Shown here: in pieces, positions 12,145 to 19,843 of the stretch
How the letters are laid out: each line of letters starts with the position of its first letter
How positions within the stretch are numbered: position 1 is the first letter of the stretch
Origin: a virus
Strand: one strand, 5' to 3'
Virus record (IMG/VR): IMGVR_UViG_3300007734_000458
Location: 1-21,236 of that record
Length of the DNA: 21,236 nt
Translations under genes and position numbers: made by a program
Notes under the pieces: model-generated
Databases searched by the model: none
Seen by the model: the letters and a program-made list of their open reading frames with translations, nothing else
What the model was told of the DNA's origin: nothing

Positions 12145-14155
12145 CCTTTCCAACGTCCTTGGCGGCCCTTGGTCGCCACCACCAGAAAAGAGAATTGAAG
12201 CACCTGAGACACAACTTAGAGACGCCATGCTGTCGGCTGGTCTGGAGCCGCCAGACGAGCTGCTGCTGGACGGAAAGATTCACAGGTTCAAGTCCGGCAC
12301 CAAGGGAAACGGCAGTCACGGAGGTGATAAGCCAGGCTGGTATCTGGTGTTTGGTGACGGCGTCCCGGCTGGCCGGTTCGGCTGCTGGCGCGCAGGCGTG
12401 GAGGTGACCTGGCGCGCAGAGGTTGGCCGCAAACTGACAGCCACCGAGGAAATGGCGCACGCCAAGCGCATGGCAGAGGCCAAGGCGCTGCGCGATGCCG
12501 AGCTGGAGCGCAAGCACGAGGTGGCATCAGCCACGGTCGAGATGATCTGGACCTCGGCTCAGACGGCCAGCCCAGAGCACCCCTACCTGGCGCGCAAGGG
12601 CATTGGCGTGCATGGGGCGCGCGTGACCGGCGATGGGCGCCTGGTAGTTCCGCTGTATGGCCAGGACGGCACCCTGGCCACGCTGCAGTACATCTCGCAC
12701 GACGGCGGCAAGCTGTACCACCCAGGCGGCCAGACTGGCGGTAAGTTCTGGATGGTAGGCTCACTGGATGAGCCTGGCACGCTGTTCGTGGCCGAGGGTT
12801 TTGCCACTGCAACCACCATCCACGAAACGACCAACAGGCCGGTGGTGGTGGCCTACAGCGCCAGCAACCTGGTGCCGGTGACTGGTAGCCTGCGCGAGAT
12901 GTACGGCTCCAGCCAGGACATTGTGATCGTGGCCGATCACGACAAGTCAGGCGTCGGCCAGCGGTACGCAGAACAGGCCTCGGCCAAATTTGGAGCGAGG
13001 ATGGTCATGCCGCCAATCGAAGGAGATGCAAACGATTATGTGCAGGCAGGGCACGACCTGGCCAGCCTGCTCATGCCCAGCCACGACGACTGGCTCATCC
13101 CGGCTGACGACTTCTCAGCCCAGCCCTCACCCATCTCCTGGTTGGTCAAGCGCTGGCTGCAGGCCCAGGCCTTGGTCATGGTCCACGGCCCATCGGGCGG
13201 CGGCAAGACATTCGTGGTGCTTGACTGGTGCCTCAGAATCGCCTCACAAACGCCTGAATGGGCTGGCCACAAGGTGCGGCCAGGCAATGTGGTCTATTTG
13301 GCCGGTGAAGGCCACCACGGCCTGCGTGGGCGCGTCGCAGCCTGGAAGCACCACCACCAGGTCGGGCACCTGGCCATGTGGCTGTCCAAAGACGGCTGCG
13401 ACCTCAACACCCCGATCGGCTACCTGAAGGTGGTCGAGCAGGTCAGGATGCTGCCAGAAAAACCATCCGTGATCGTGGTTGACACCCTGCACAGATTCCT
13501 GGCCGGTGATGAGAACAGTGCCCAGGACGCCAAGACCATGCTGGACGCCTGCAATGCCCTGATGATGGAGTTCAAGTGTTCGGTCATCCTGGTGCACCAT
13601 ACCGGCGTCTCCGACGAGGCCCAGCACAGGGCGCGAGGCTCAAGCGCTTGGCGAGGCGCTCTGGACATCGAGATCAGCATCGTGCCAGGCCAGGACGGCG
13701 CGCCGATGCAGATCGTGCAGCGCAAGTCCAAGGACGCCGAGCTGGCCGAAACCATCCACGTCGAGCTGCAGCAAGTCACCATCCCCGGCTGGTACGACGA
13801 GGACAACCAGCCGGTCACCAGCGCGGTGGTCGTTCAGGCCCAGGCGCCAACTTCAGGCAAAAAGGATAGCAAGATCGACAGCCATCGCAAGACTTTCGAG
13901 AACGCTTGGTGGTCATCAGAAGCCGAGGAACGTAATGGTTTACCCTATCTCAGCAGGTCGGCCATGATGGACTATCTGGTGCAAAAACTGGCCATCAGCG
14001 AGGCCTCAGCCAAGCAATACATGAAGGCCAGCGTGCCAGGAAAGCCGATCGCCGACCTTCTCACAGCCCAGATTATTGAGGCCTTTGAGCATGGCTGGTC
14101 CGTGGTCGACGAGGTTCAAGCAAGCGCCATGCTGATCCGGAAATCAACAAAATGA
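12137..14155 (+). CDS. Bifunctional TOPRIM primase / RepA-like helicase
   Basis: A 672-residue replication protein. The N-terminal half has a primase layout: PYLARKGI (149-156) and VPLYGQDGTLATLQYI (171-186), then a TOPRIM core with LFVAEGFATA (216-225, Glu220) and IVIVADHDKSG (262-272, Asp267 and Asp269). The C-terminal half is a RecA-fold ATPase of the RepA/AAA_25 type: Walker A GPSGGGKT (351-358), VVYLAGEG (385-392), Walker B VIVVDTLHRF (445-454) and ILVHHTG (484-490). It should make primers and unwind DNA at the phage fork. No zinc-binding domain is obvious at the N terminus. AAGGTGA precedes the ATG, which overlaps the HTH gene by eight bases. It lies directly upstream of the putative origin. 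Confidence 0.9.
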   Translation: MADLSNVLGGPWSPPPEKRIEAPETQLRDAMLSAGLEPPDELLLDGKIHRFKSGTKGNGSHGGDKPGWYLVFGDGVPAGRFGCWRAGVEVTWRAEVGRKLTATEEMAHAKRMAEAKALRDAELERKHEVASATVEMIWTSAQTASPEHPYLARKGIGVHGARVTGDGRLVVPLYGQDGTLATLQYISHDGGKLYHPGGQTGGKFWMVGSLDEPGTLFVAEGFATATTIHETTNRPVVVAYSASNLVPVTGSLREMYGSSQDIVIVADHDKSGVGQRYAEQASAKFGARMVMPPIEGDANDYVQAGHDLASLLMPSHDDWLIPADDFSAQPSPISWLVKRWLQAQALVMVHGPSGGGKTFVVLDWCLRIASQTPEWAGHKVRPGNVVYLAGEGHHGLRGRVAAWKHHHQVGHLAMWLSKDGCDLNTPIGYLKVVEQVRMLPEKPSVIVVDTLHRFLAGDENSAQDAKTMLDACNALMMEFKCSVILVHHTGVSDEAQHRARGSSAWRGALDIEISIVPGQDGAPMQIVQRKSKDAELAETIHVELQQVTIPGWYDEDNQPVTSAVVVQAQAPTSGKKDSKIDSHRKTFENAWWSSEAEERNGLPYLSRSAMMDYLVQKLAISEASAKQYMKASVPGKPIADLLTAQIIEAFEHGWSVVDEVQASAMLIRKSTK

Positions 14156-14161
14156 CCAAAG

Positions 14162-14170
14162 TTATCCACA
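14162..14170 (+). promoter_or_regulatory. DnaA box 1 (perfect consensus)
   Basis: TTATCCACA, identical to the high-affinity E. coli R1-type DnaA box, six bases after the primase stop. Confidence 0.75.
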
Positions 14171-14172
14171 AG

Positions 14173-14181
14173 TTATCCACA
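14173..14181 (+). promoter_or_regulatory. DnaA box 2 (perfect consensus)
   Basis: Second TTATCCACA in the same orientation, 11 bases (about one helical turn) after box 1, so two DnaA molecules could bind on the same DNA face. Confidence 0.75.
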
Positions 14182-14193
14182 ATCACTCAGGCC

Positions 14194-14299
14194 GTAACTG
14201 GTAACTGTAACGTAAAAAAACGTAACTGTTACATTGGGCAAAAGCAGCGATTTGCGGTAACGTAACGTAACACACCCCTTTAGGGGTGTTACCAGTTAC
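14194..14299. repeat. GTAAC iteron cluster with flanking inverted repeat
   Basis: GTAAC occurs at 14194, 14201, 14207, 14222, 14257, 14262 and 14267; its complement GTTAC at 14228, 14288 and 14295. Three copies at 14257-14271 are in direct tandem. The outer arms GTAACTGGTAAC (14194-14205) and GTTACCAGTTAC (14288-14299) are perfect inverted repeats of 12 bases. The pattern suggests binding sites for a phage initiator or regulator. Confidence 0.7.
14272..14289. repeat. Hairpin inside the iteron cluster
   Basis: ACACCCC and GGGGTGT make a 7-bp stem with a TTTA loop. It could be a terminator for the primase transcript (no T-run follows on either strand), or a structural element of the origin. 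Confidence 0.5.
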
Positions 14300-14351
14300 C
14301 GATCGATGCAGCGAGATTTGATACCAAACCAGAGCCAGACCATCAGAAAAG

Positions 14352-14360
14352 TTATCCACA
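14352..14360 (+). promoter_or_regulatory. DnaA box 3 (perfect consensus)
   Basis: Third TTATCCACA, same orientation, beginning 23 bases before the ATG of the next gene. Bound DnaA could block its promoter or ribosome site region, linking expression to DnaA occupancy (inference). Confidence 0.7.
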
Positions 14361-14374
14361 GGCAGATTTCAAAA

Positions 14375-14557
14375 ATGACCAAGCAACGAGAAACCCCAAA
14401 CTTCGCAAGCTGGCAACACGACACCCTGGCCAAGTTTGCAACCGAGTGCTACACCAGGCTGCAGGATGAGATGGCTGCGAACGATCAGTTGCGGCTGGAC
14501 CTCAAGGATGCGATGAAGCTGGCGCACAAACAAATTTTGGAGGACAATGCGGCATGA
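14375..14557 (+). CDS. Small helical hypothetical protein, 60 residues
   Basis: A 60-residue protein with TPNFASWQHDTLAKFATE (7-24) followed by a helix rich in Gln, Asp, Leu and Lys (QDEMAANDQLRLDLKDAMKLAHKQ). Similar short SW...L..FA.E proteins precede ParB-like genes in betaproteobacterial phages as far as I recall; no function known. The frame is open back to an ATG at 14306, but that start would place DnaA box 3 inside the gene and has no ribosome site. The ATG at 14375 also lacks a strong Shine-Dalgarno, so the start is uncertain. The stop overlaps the ParB-like start (ATGA). Confidence 0.65.
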   Translation: MTKQRETPNFASWQHDTLAKFATECYTRLQDEMAANDQLRLDLKDAMKLAHKQILEDNAA

Positions 14558-15084
14558 CCACGAAAACACACAATCCCGCAGATAAGGTTGAACGCTGGGC
14601 CATCGAAAAACTGGTGCCTTATGCACGCAACGCCAGGACGCACTCGGACGAGCAGGTCGGCCAGATCGCGGCCAGCATCAAGGAATGGGGATGGACTACT
14701 CCGATCTTGGTGGATGAGACCGGCAGCATCATTGCCGGCCACGGGCGCACGTTGGCCGCACAGCGCCTGCAAATGACCGAGGTGCCAGTGATGGTAGCCA
14801 AGGGTTGGTCAGATGCCAAGAAACGGGCCTACGTACTGGCAGACAATAAGTTGGCCATGAATGCTGGGTGGGACAATGAAATGCTGGCGCTTGAGCTAGG
14901 CGAAATTGGCGATCTGGGCTTTGACCTGGACCTGATTGGCTTTAGTGCTGGAGAAATTACCGGATTGACTTTTGAAGAAAAAGATTTATATCCTGATTCC
15001 AGCACAAAAGAAATTGATCCAGATGACTATAATATGGGACACCAATGTCCAAAATGCGGATTTGAGTTTGACGATGATAAGTAA
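14554..15084 (+). CDS. ParB/Srx-like domain protein with C-terminal zinc ribbon
   Basis: A 176-residue protein. Residues 15-100 form a ParB-like domain: IEKLVPYARNARTHSDEQV (17-35), SIKEWGWTTPILVDE, then IIAGHGRTLAAQRL (59-72), the box II motif that binds CTP in ParB and ATP in related Srx folds, and AYVLADNKLA (92-101). Phage proteins of this type are often fused to an N6-adenine or N4-cytosine methyltransferase; here that domain is absent and the protein ends in CPKC plus an acidic tail (165-176). The next gene, an overlapping frame, is a C5-methyltransferase. Composition becomes AT-rich from about codon 130 on. It probably binds DNA and may partner the methyltransferase (inference). Confidence 0.8.
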   Translation: MTTKTHNPADKVERWAIEKLVPYARNARTHSDEQVGQIAASIKEWGWTTPILVDETGSIIAGHGRTLAAQRLQMTEVPVMVAKGWSDAKKRAYVLADNKLAMNAGWDNEMLALELGEIGDLGFDLDLIGFSAGEITGLTFEEKDLYPDSSTKEIDPDDYNMGHQCPKCGFEFDDDK

Positions 15085-16135
15085 ACCAGATTGCGCTTGG
15101 AATTTGTCAGACTTGACAACCATTTCAAAAAACGGATTAAAGGTAATGAGTACCTTTGCCTGTGGTGGCGGCTCAAGTATGGGTTACAAACGAGCTGGAT
15201 GTGAAGTGATTGCAGCCAATGACATTGACCCGGAGATGGCCTGGCATTACAAGCTGAACATCAACCCAAAACATTATTTCCTTTGTCCTATTGGTGAATT
15301 GCTGGAAAAGGAATTGCCAGAAGAACTTTACAATCTGGACATTCTTGATGGTTCACCACCTTGTTCCACCTTCAGCATGGCAGGGAGTAGGGAAAAAGCC
15401 TGGGGTAAAGACAAACACTTTAGGGAAGGCCAAGCCAAGCAAGTGCTGTCTGACCTGTTCTTTGACTACCTCGACTTGGTGGGAAAGTTAAAGCCCAAGG
15501 TAGCCATTGCTGAGAATGTCAAGGGAATGTTGATTGGCAATGCCAAGGGTTACACCAAGATGGTGATGGCACGATTCAAAGAACTTGGTTACAGGCCGCA
15601 ATTGTTTTTGCTTAATGCTGCTGATTGTGGTGTCCCACAACGCAGGGAACGGGTTTTCTTTGTAGCCATCCGTGATGATATTGAAGTCCAGTCTTTGAGG
15701 TTGGCTCCAAAACATCAATGGATAAATTGTGGAAATGCCACAAAAGATTTAAAAATAACTTTGGATGAATTGGAAGAAGTTAAATTTACTGCTAATACTG
15801 ATTTAATCTGGTGGCCTAAAACCCGACCTGGTGAGGATTATGGAGATGCTGTTAAACGTACTGGACAACCAGTTAAATTATGGAATTCAAAAAAACTTGA
15901 TCCAAATGCGCCATCCTTAACATTGACCGCAACTCATGCAATGTTCAAACATTGGAAAGAACCAAGACATCTCACATTTCGTGAATATGTGAGATTAGGA
16001 GCATTTCCAGACGATTATCAAGCTAAATCAAATAATATTGGCAAATACATGATTGGCATGAGTGTTCCACCTAAAATGACTGAACAGGTTGCTCGTGCAG
16101 TGATTGACCAATGGCTTTTGCCAAAGGAGAAATGA
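15074..16135 (+). CDS. DNA (cytosine-5) methyltransferase
   Basis: A 353-residue C5-methyltransferase. Motif I FACGGGS (28-34), motif IV SPPCS (94-98) with catalytic Cys97, motif VI ENV (147-149), motif VIII QRRER (189-193), and C-terminal motifs IX/X around LTFREYVRLGAFPDDY (300-315) and IGMSVPP (327-333). The target-recognition region lies between about 205 and 295. No cognate restriction enzyme is nearby, so it is probably an orphan enzyme protecting phage DNA from host restriction. I start at ATG 15074, an 11-base overlap with the ParB-like gene; ATG at residue 25 is an alternative, and the longer frame from 14972 lies over the ParB gene. The gene is much more AT-rich than its neighbours: 17 of 60 bases are G+C at 15721-15780, against 43 of 60 at 13321-13380. 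Confidence 0.92.
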   Translation: MISKPDCAWNLSDLTTISKNGLKVMSTFACGGGSSMGYKRAGCEVIAANDIDPEMAWHYKLNINPKHYFLCPIGELLEKELPEELYNLDILDGSPPCSTFSMAGSREKAWGKDKHFREGQAKQVLSDLFFDYLDLVGKLKPKVAIAENVKGMLIGNAKGYTKMVMARFKELGYRPQLFLLNAADCGVPQRRERVFFVAIRDDIEVQSLRLAPKHQWINCGNATKDLKITLDELEEVKFTANTDLIWWPKTRPGEDYGDAVKRTGQPVKLWNSKKLDPNAPSLTLTATHAMFKHWKEPRHLTFREYVRLGAFPDDYQAKSNNIGKYMIGMSVPPKMTEQVARAVIDQWLLPKEK

Positions 16136-16557
16136 TGTCCAAGATTGAAAAACCCGCTCTAAAAAAGCAGGATGCCAGAAAATTAAACGGCGGCGCACGT
16201 GAAAATGCAGGTCGTAAAGCCTTTGAACCCACCGATTCCGAGCGCAAACAGGTCGAAGCACTGTCAGGCTACGGCCTGCCAATCGAGCAGATCGCAGTCC
16301 TGGTACGCGATGGCATCCACGTTGACACGCTCCGCGCTCACTTTGGCACCGAGCTGGTGTCAGGCAAAGCCAAGGCCAATGGTCAGGTCGGCAAGACCCT
16401 GTTCCAGAAAGTCATGGCTGGCGACACGACTGCAGCGATCTGGTGGAGCAAGACTCAGATGCGATGGGCAGAAACCCAAAAGCATGAGTTGACCGGCGCT
16501 GATGGTGCCCCGCTAGAGTTTGCCAAGATTGAGCGCGTGATTGTGAAGAATGGGTAA
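16135..16557 (+). CDS. Terminase small subunit
   Basis: A 140-residue DNA-binding packaging protein directly before the large terminase. The N terminus is basic, with NGGARENAGRKAFEPTDSER at 18-37; residues 38-75 (VEALSGYGLPIEQIAVLVRDGIHVDTLRAHF in short form) show an HTH typical of small terminases, where IEQIA and HVDTLRAHF are the two helices. KANGQVGKTLFQKVMAGDTTAAIWWSK resembles the phage packaging NU1-like C-terminal region. It would recognise the pac or cos site. AAAGGAG is five bases before the second of two tandem ATG codons, so I use 16135, which overlaps the methyltransferase stop as TGATG. It overlaps the large subunit by eight bases. Confidence 0.85.
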   Translation: MSKIEKPALKKQDARKLNGGARENAGRKAFEPTDSERKQVEALSGYGLPIEQIAVLVRDGIHVDTLRAHFGTELVSGKAKANGQVGKTLFQKVMAGDTTAAIWWSKTQMRWAETQKHELTGADGAPLEFAKIERVIVKNG

Positions 16558-17776
16558 AGTCCTGCAGCTGCAGACCCCCGAGTGGGCGCTGCCGCTACTC
16601 AGCCCCAGCCGCTACAAAGGCGCATGGGGTGGCCGAGGAAGCGGCAAAAGCCACATGATGGCCGAACTCATGATTGAAGCGCACATCATTGACCAGAAGC
16701 GGCGCAGCGTCTGCGTGCGCGAAATCCAGAAGTCCCTCAATCAATCCGTCAAGCGCCTGCTGGAGACCAAGATCGAGGCCATGAATGCCGGTGCCTACTT
16801 CGAGGTCCAGGATGCCGTTATTAAGTCCAGGAAGGCCGATGGCGCGATTATTTTCCAGGGTATGCAGAATCACACTGCCGACAGTATTAAATCGCTAGAG
16901 GGCTACGACTGCGCCTGGGTGGAGGAATCCCAAAGTTTGAGCCAGACCAGCCTTGACCTGCTGCGACCAACAATTCGCAAGCCCGACTCTGAGCTGTGGT
17001 TCACGTGGAACCCGCGCCAGGCTAACGATCCCGTTGACTTCCTGCTGCGTGGCCCGACACCGCCAAAGGATGCCACGGTCATCAAGGTCAACTTCAGCGA
17101 TAACCCCTGGTTTCCTGCCGTTCTGCGCGACGAGATGGAGTACGACAAGCGCCGCGACCCAGACAAATACCAGCATGTTTGGCAGGGCAGTTACCTGACC
17201 AACAGCCAGAGCAGAGTCTTCAAGAACTGGAAGATCGAGGAGTTTGAGGCACCACGGGACGCCATCCACCGGCTGGGCGCTGACTGGGGCTTTGCCATTG
17301 ACCCGACAGTCCTGGTGCGCTGCCACATCATTGGCCGCACGCTCTACATCGACCACGAGGCTTATATGGTGGGCTGCGAGATCGTCAACACGCCTGAGCT
17401 GTTCCTGCAGGTGCCCGAGTCCGAGAAGTGGCCCATCGTGGCTGACAGCGCACGGCCCGAGACCATCAGTCACATGAAGAAGAACGGCTTTCCAAAGATA
17501 ATGACAGCAGTCAAAGGCCCGAAGTCGGTCGAGGAAGGCATCGAGTTTCTCAAGGGTTACGACCTGATCGTCCACCCGCGTTGCACGCATACAATTGACG
17601 AGCTGACGCTGTACAGTTACAAGCAAGACCCGCTGACTGGGAGAATCCTGCCGGTGCTCGAAGACAAGAAAAACCACGTGATCGACGCTTTGAGATATGC
17701 TTGCGAGGGCGTGCGCCGCATGGCCGCTATAAAGCCAGCGACTTTCAAGCCATTGCCAACCGCACATAAATGGTGA
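16550..17776 (+). CDS. Terminase large subunit (PBSX/Terminase_3-like)
   Basis: A 408-residue packaging motor. ATPase: Walker A GGRGSGKS (27-34), Walker B CAWVEES (121-127, Glu125/126), coupling motif FTWNP (151-155). Nuclease (RNase H fold): GADWGF (243-248, Asp245), IVADSARPE (296-304, Asp299) and HVIDALRYA (376-384, Asp379). The layout is that of the PBSX/Terminase_3 family. It packages DNA into the prohead through the portal encoded next. The frame overlaps the small subunit by eight bases. A 27-base gap to the portal holds only its ribosome site. Confidence 0.95.
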   Translation: MGKVLQLQTPEWALPLLSPSRYKGAWGGRGSGKSHMMAELMIEAHIIDQKRRSVCVREIQKSLNQSVKRLLETKIEAMNAGAYFEVQDAVIKSRKADGAIIFQGMQNHTADSIKSLEGYDCAWVEESQSLSQTSLDLLRPTIRKPDSELWFTWNPRQANDPVDFLLRGPTPPKDATVIKVNFSDNPWFPAVLRDEMEYDKRRDPDKYQHVWQGSYLTNSQSRVFKNWKIEEFEAPRDAIHRLGADWGFAIDPTVLVRCHIIGRTLYIDHEAYMVGCEIVNTPELFLQVPESEKWPIVADSARPETISHMKKNGFPKIMTAVKGPKSVEEGIEFLKGYDLIVHPRCTHTIDELTLYSYKQDPLTGRILPVLEDKKNHVIDALRYACEGVRRMAAIKPATFKPLPTAHKW

Positions 17777-17803
17777 GAAAATAGGCGAAAATGAGGATAT
17801 ACC

Positions 17804-19843
17804 ATGGCTCGACTCTCCAACGACCAACGCCTTGCCAACCTGCACGACGAGGCGCTGGCTCAGTTTGACGATGTGCAAAGCGCCCTGCGCGACGAGCGCC
17901 TGCAATGCTTGCAAGACCGGCGCTTTTATTCTCTATGCGGCAGCCAGTGGGAAGGCCCACTCTCAAACCAGTATGAGAACAAACCCAAGTTTGAGGTCAA
18001 CAAAATCATGTTGTCCGTCATTCGGGTTATCAACGAGTACAGGAATAACCGCATCACGGTCGATTATGTGTCCAAGGATGGCACAGCGAATGACAAGCTG
18101 GCCGAGGTCTGCGATGGCCTGTACCGCGCCGACGAGCAGACATCCGTGGCCGACGAAGCCTACGACAATGCGTTTGAGGAGGCAGTCGGCGGCGGCATAG
18201 GAGCCTGGCGCCTGCGCACGGTCTACGAGGACGAGGAAGACCCAGAGGACGACCGGCAGCGCATCCGCATCGAGCCGATCTTCGACGCTGACAGCTCCGT
18301 GTTTTTCGACCTGGGTGCCAAGCGCCAGGACAAGTCGGATGCGAAGTTCTGCTTTGTTGTCACATCCATGACCCGCCAGGCTTACAAGGACACCTACGGC
18401 GACGACCCGGCAAGCTGGCCCAAGGTCATTCACCAGTACGAGTTTGACTGGGCTACGCCCGATGTGGTCTTCGTGGCCGAGTACTACAAGGTCGAAGAAA
18501 AGACTGAGACGATCCGCATCTTTGCAGCCATCGACGGCACCGAAGAGCGCTACACCCAGGCCGACTTTGCCAACGACGAGACCCTGGAAGAAACCCTGAT
18601 GGCCATTGGCAGCCGGGAAGTGCGCCAGAAGAAGGTCAAGCGCAAGAAAGTCCGCAAGTACGTCATGTCGGGCGGCAAGGTGCTGGAAGACGCTGGCTAC
18701 ATTGCTGGCAAGTGCATCCCTGTGGTCGTCGTGTTTGGCAAACGCTGGTTCGTGGACAACATCGAGCGCTGCATGGGCCACGTGCGCCTGGCCAAGGATG
18801 CCCAGCGCCTCAAGAACATGCAGCTCAGCAAGCTGGGCGAGATCAGCGCCCTGTCGTCGGTTGAGAAACCCATCCTGACCCCCGAGCAGGTGGCTGGCCA
18901 CCAGGTCATGTGGTCCGAGGACAACCTCAAGGACTACCCTTACCTCCTGGTCAACCCGATCACCGGGCAAAACGGCGAGCAAACCATCAGCGGCCCAGTG
19001 GCTTACACCCGGTCGGCAGCAATCCCGCCAGCAATGGCTGCACTGCTCCAAATCACCGAGACTGACATGCAGGAGATACTCGGTAACCCAGCGGGTGCCG
19101 ACAAGATGGTCAGCAATATCAGCGGCAAAGCCGTTGAGATGATCCAGGCCCGAGTCGATGGCCAGGCGTTTATCTACATGAGCAACTTTGCCAAAGGCAT
19201 GAAGCGCTGTGGTGAGATTTGGCTGAGCATGGCGCAGGAAATCTACGTCGAAGACAAGCGCAAGATGAAGACCGTGGATCAGGCTGGCGAGGTCGGCATG
19301 GTCGAGCTGATGCAGCCCACCATCAACCAGGAAACCGGCGAGATGGTCATGGCCAACGACCTCAGCGCTGCATCCTTTGAGGTCAATGTTGAAGTCGGAC
19401 CGTCCAGCAGCAGCAAGAAGCAAGCAACCGTCCGCGCTCTGACCGGGATGCTGCAGATCACCACCGACCCCGAGACCGCCCAGGTGCTGAGCGCAATGGC
19501 CATGATGAACATGGAAGGCGAGGGCATCAGCGATGCCAATGCCTACTTCCGCAAGAAGCTCCTCCGCATGGGCGTAGTCAAGCCGACCGAGAAGGAAGCC
19601 GAGGAAATGATGGCCGAGATGCAGGGCAATCCGCAAGACCCGCAAGCCATGTACCTGCAAGCCGCAGCCGAGGAAGCCACTGCCAAGGCAGCCAAAGCCC
19701 GAGCCGACACGGTTGAGACCGTGGCCAGCGCAGAATTGAAACGTGCCCAGACCATCGAGACACTCAGCAAGGTTGAGAACGACGATCAAACCCTGGCCAT
19801 CAACAGCGCCAAAACAATCCAGGAGATGATGCGAAATGGCTGA
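17804..19843 (+). CDS. Portal protein, P22 gp1-like
   Basis: A 679-residue portal, close to P22 gp1 in length (725). The N-terminal half contains SNQYENKPKFEVNKIMLSVI-like sequence (residues about 46-65), RNNRITVDYVS and GGGIGAWRLRTVYEDE, followed by IEPIFDADSSVFFDLGA (about 149-165); the order and spacing match P22-type portals. The C terminus (about 608-679) is Ala/Glu/Lys-rich with a long helix, probably barrel or tunnel region. It forms the ring at the head vertex through which DNA enters and leaves. GAGG lies seven bases before the ATG. The stop overlaps the next gene start by eight bases. An ATG at 17791 is in a different frame and is not used. Confidence 0.92.
   Translation: MARLSNDQRLANLHDEALAQFDDVQSALRDERLQCLQDRRFYSLCGSQWEGPLSNQYENKPKFEVNKIMLSVIRVINEYRNNRITVDYVSKDGTANDKLAEVCDGLYRADEQTSVADEAYDNAFEEAVGGGIGAWRLRTVYEDEEDPEDDRQRIRIEPIFDADSSVFFDLGAKRQDKSDAKFCFVVTSMTRQAYKDTYGDDPASWPKVIHQYEFDWATPDVVFVAEYYKVEEKTETIRIFAAIDGTEERYTQADFANDETLEETLMAIGSREVRQKKVKRKKVRKYVMSGGKVLEDAGYIAGKCIPVVVVFGKRWFVDNIERCMGHVRLAKDAQRLKNMQLSKLGEISALSSVEKPILTPEQVAGHQVMWSEDNLKDYPYLLVNPITGQNGEQTISGPVAYTRSAAIPPAMAALLQITETDMQEILGNPAGADKMVSNISGKAVEMIQARVDGQAFIYMSNFAKGMKRCGEIWLSMAQEIYVEDKRKMKTVDQAGEVGMVELMQPTINQETGEMVMANDLSAASFEVNVEVGPSSSSKKQATVRALTGMLQITTDPETAQVLSAMAMMNMEGEGISDANAYFRKKLLRMGVVKPTEKEAEEMMAEMQGNPQDPQAMYLQAAAEEATAKAAKARADTVETVASAELKRAQTIETLSKVENDDQTLAINSAKTIQEMMRNG

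Larger units (their letters stand above)
14156..14374. other. Putative phage replication origin
   Basis: This 219-base gap after the primase-helicase gene contains three perfect DnaA boxes (TTATCCACA), ten GTAAC/GTTAC elements, a 12-base perfect inverted repeat with arms about 80 bases apart, and a compact GC-rich hairpin. Its position between replication genes and its repeat density are typical of an initiator-dependent origin. An obviously AT-rich unwinding element is not seen; an A7 run at 14214-14220 is the closest. Confidence 0.65.

Noticed and set aside
12137-14155. Plasmid RepA/primase, suggesting a plasmid or satellite rather than a phage
   Set aside because: The same strand carries terminase, portal and scaffold, and the window includes tailspike and lysis genes, so a phage is far more likely.
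14194-14299. CRISPR-like array
   Set aside because: Repeats are only 5-12 bases, irregularly spaced, without uniform spacers or cas genes; origin iterons fit better.
14306-14374. Longer start for the 60-residue protein
   Set aside because: Would code through DnaA box 3 and lacks any ribosome site; family-like sequence begins at 14375.
16895-17914. Minus-strand open frame of 339 codons opposite the large terminase
   Set aside because: Antisense shadow of a gene with intact ATPase and nuclease motifs; runs across two plus-strand genes.
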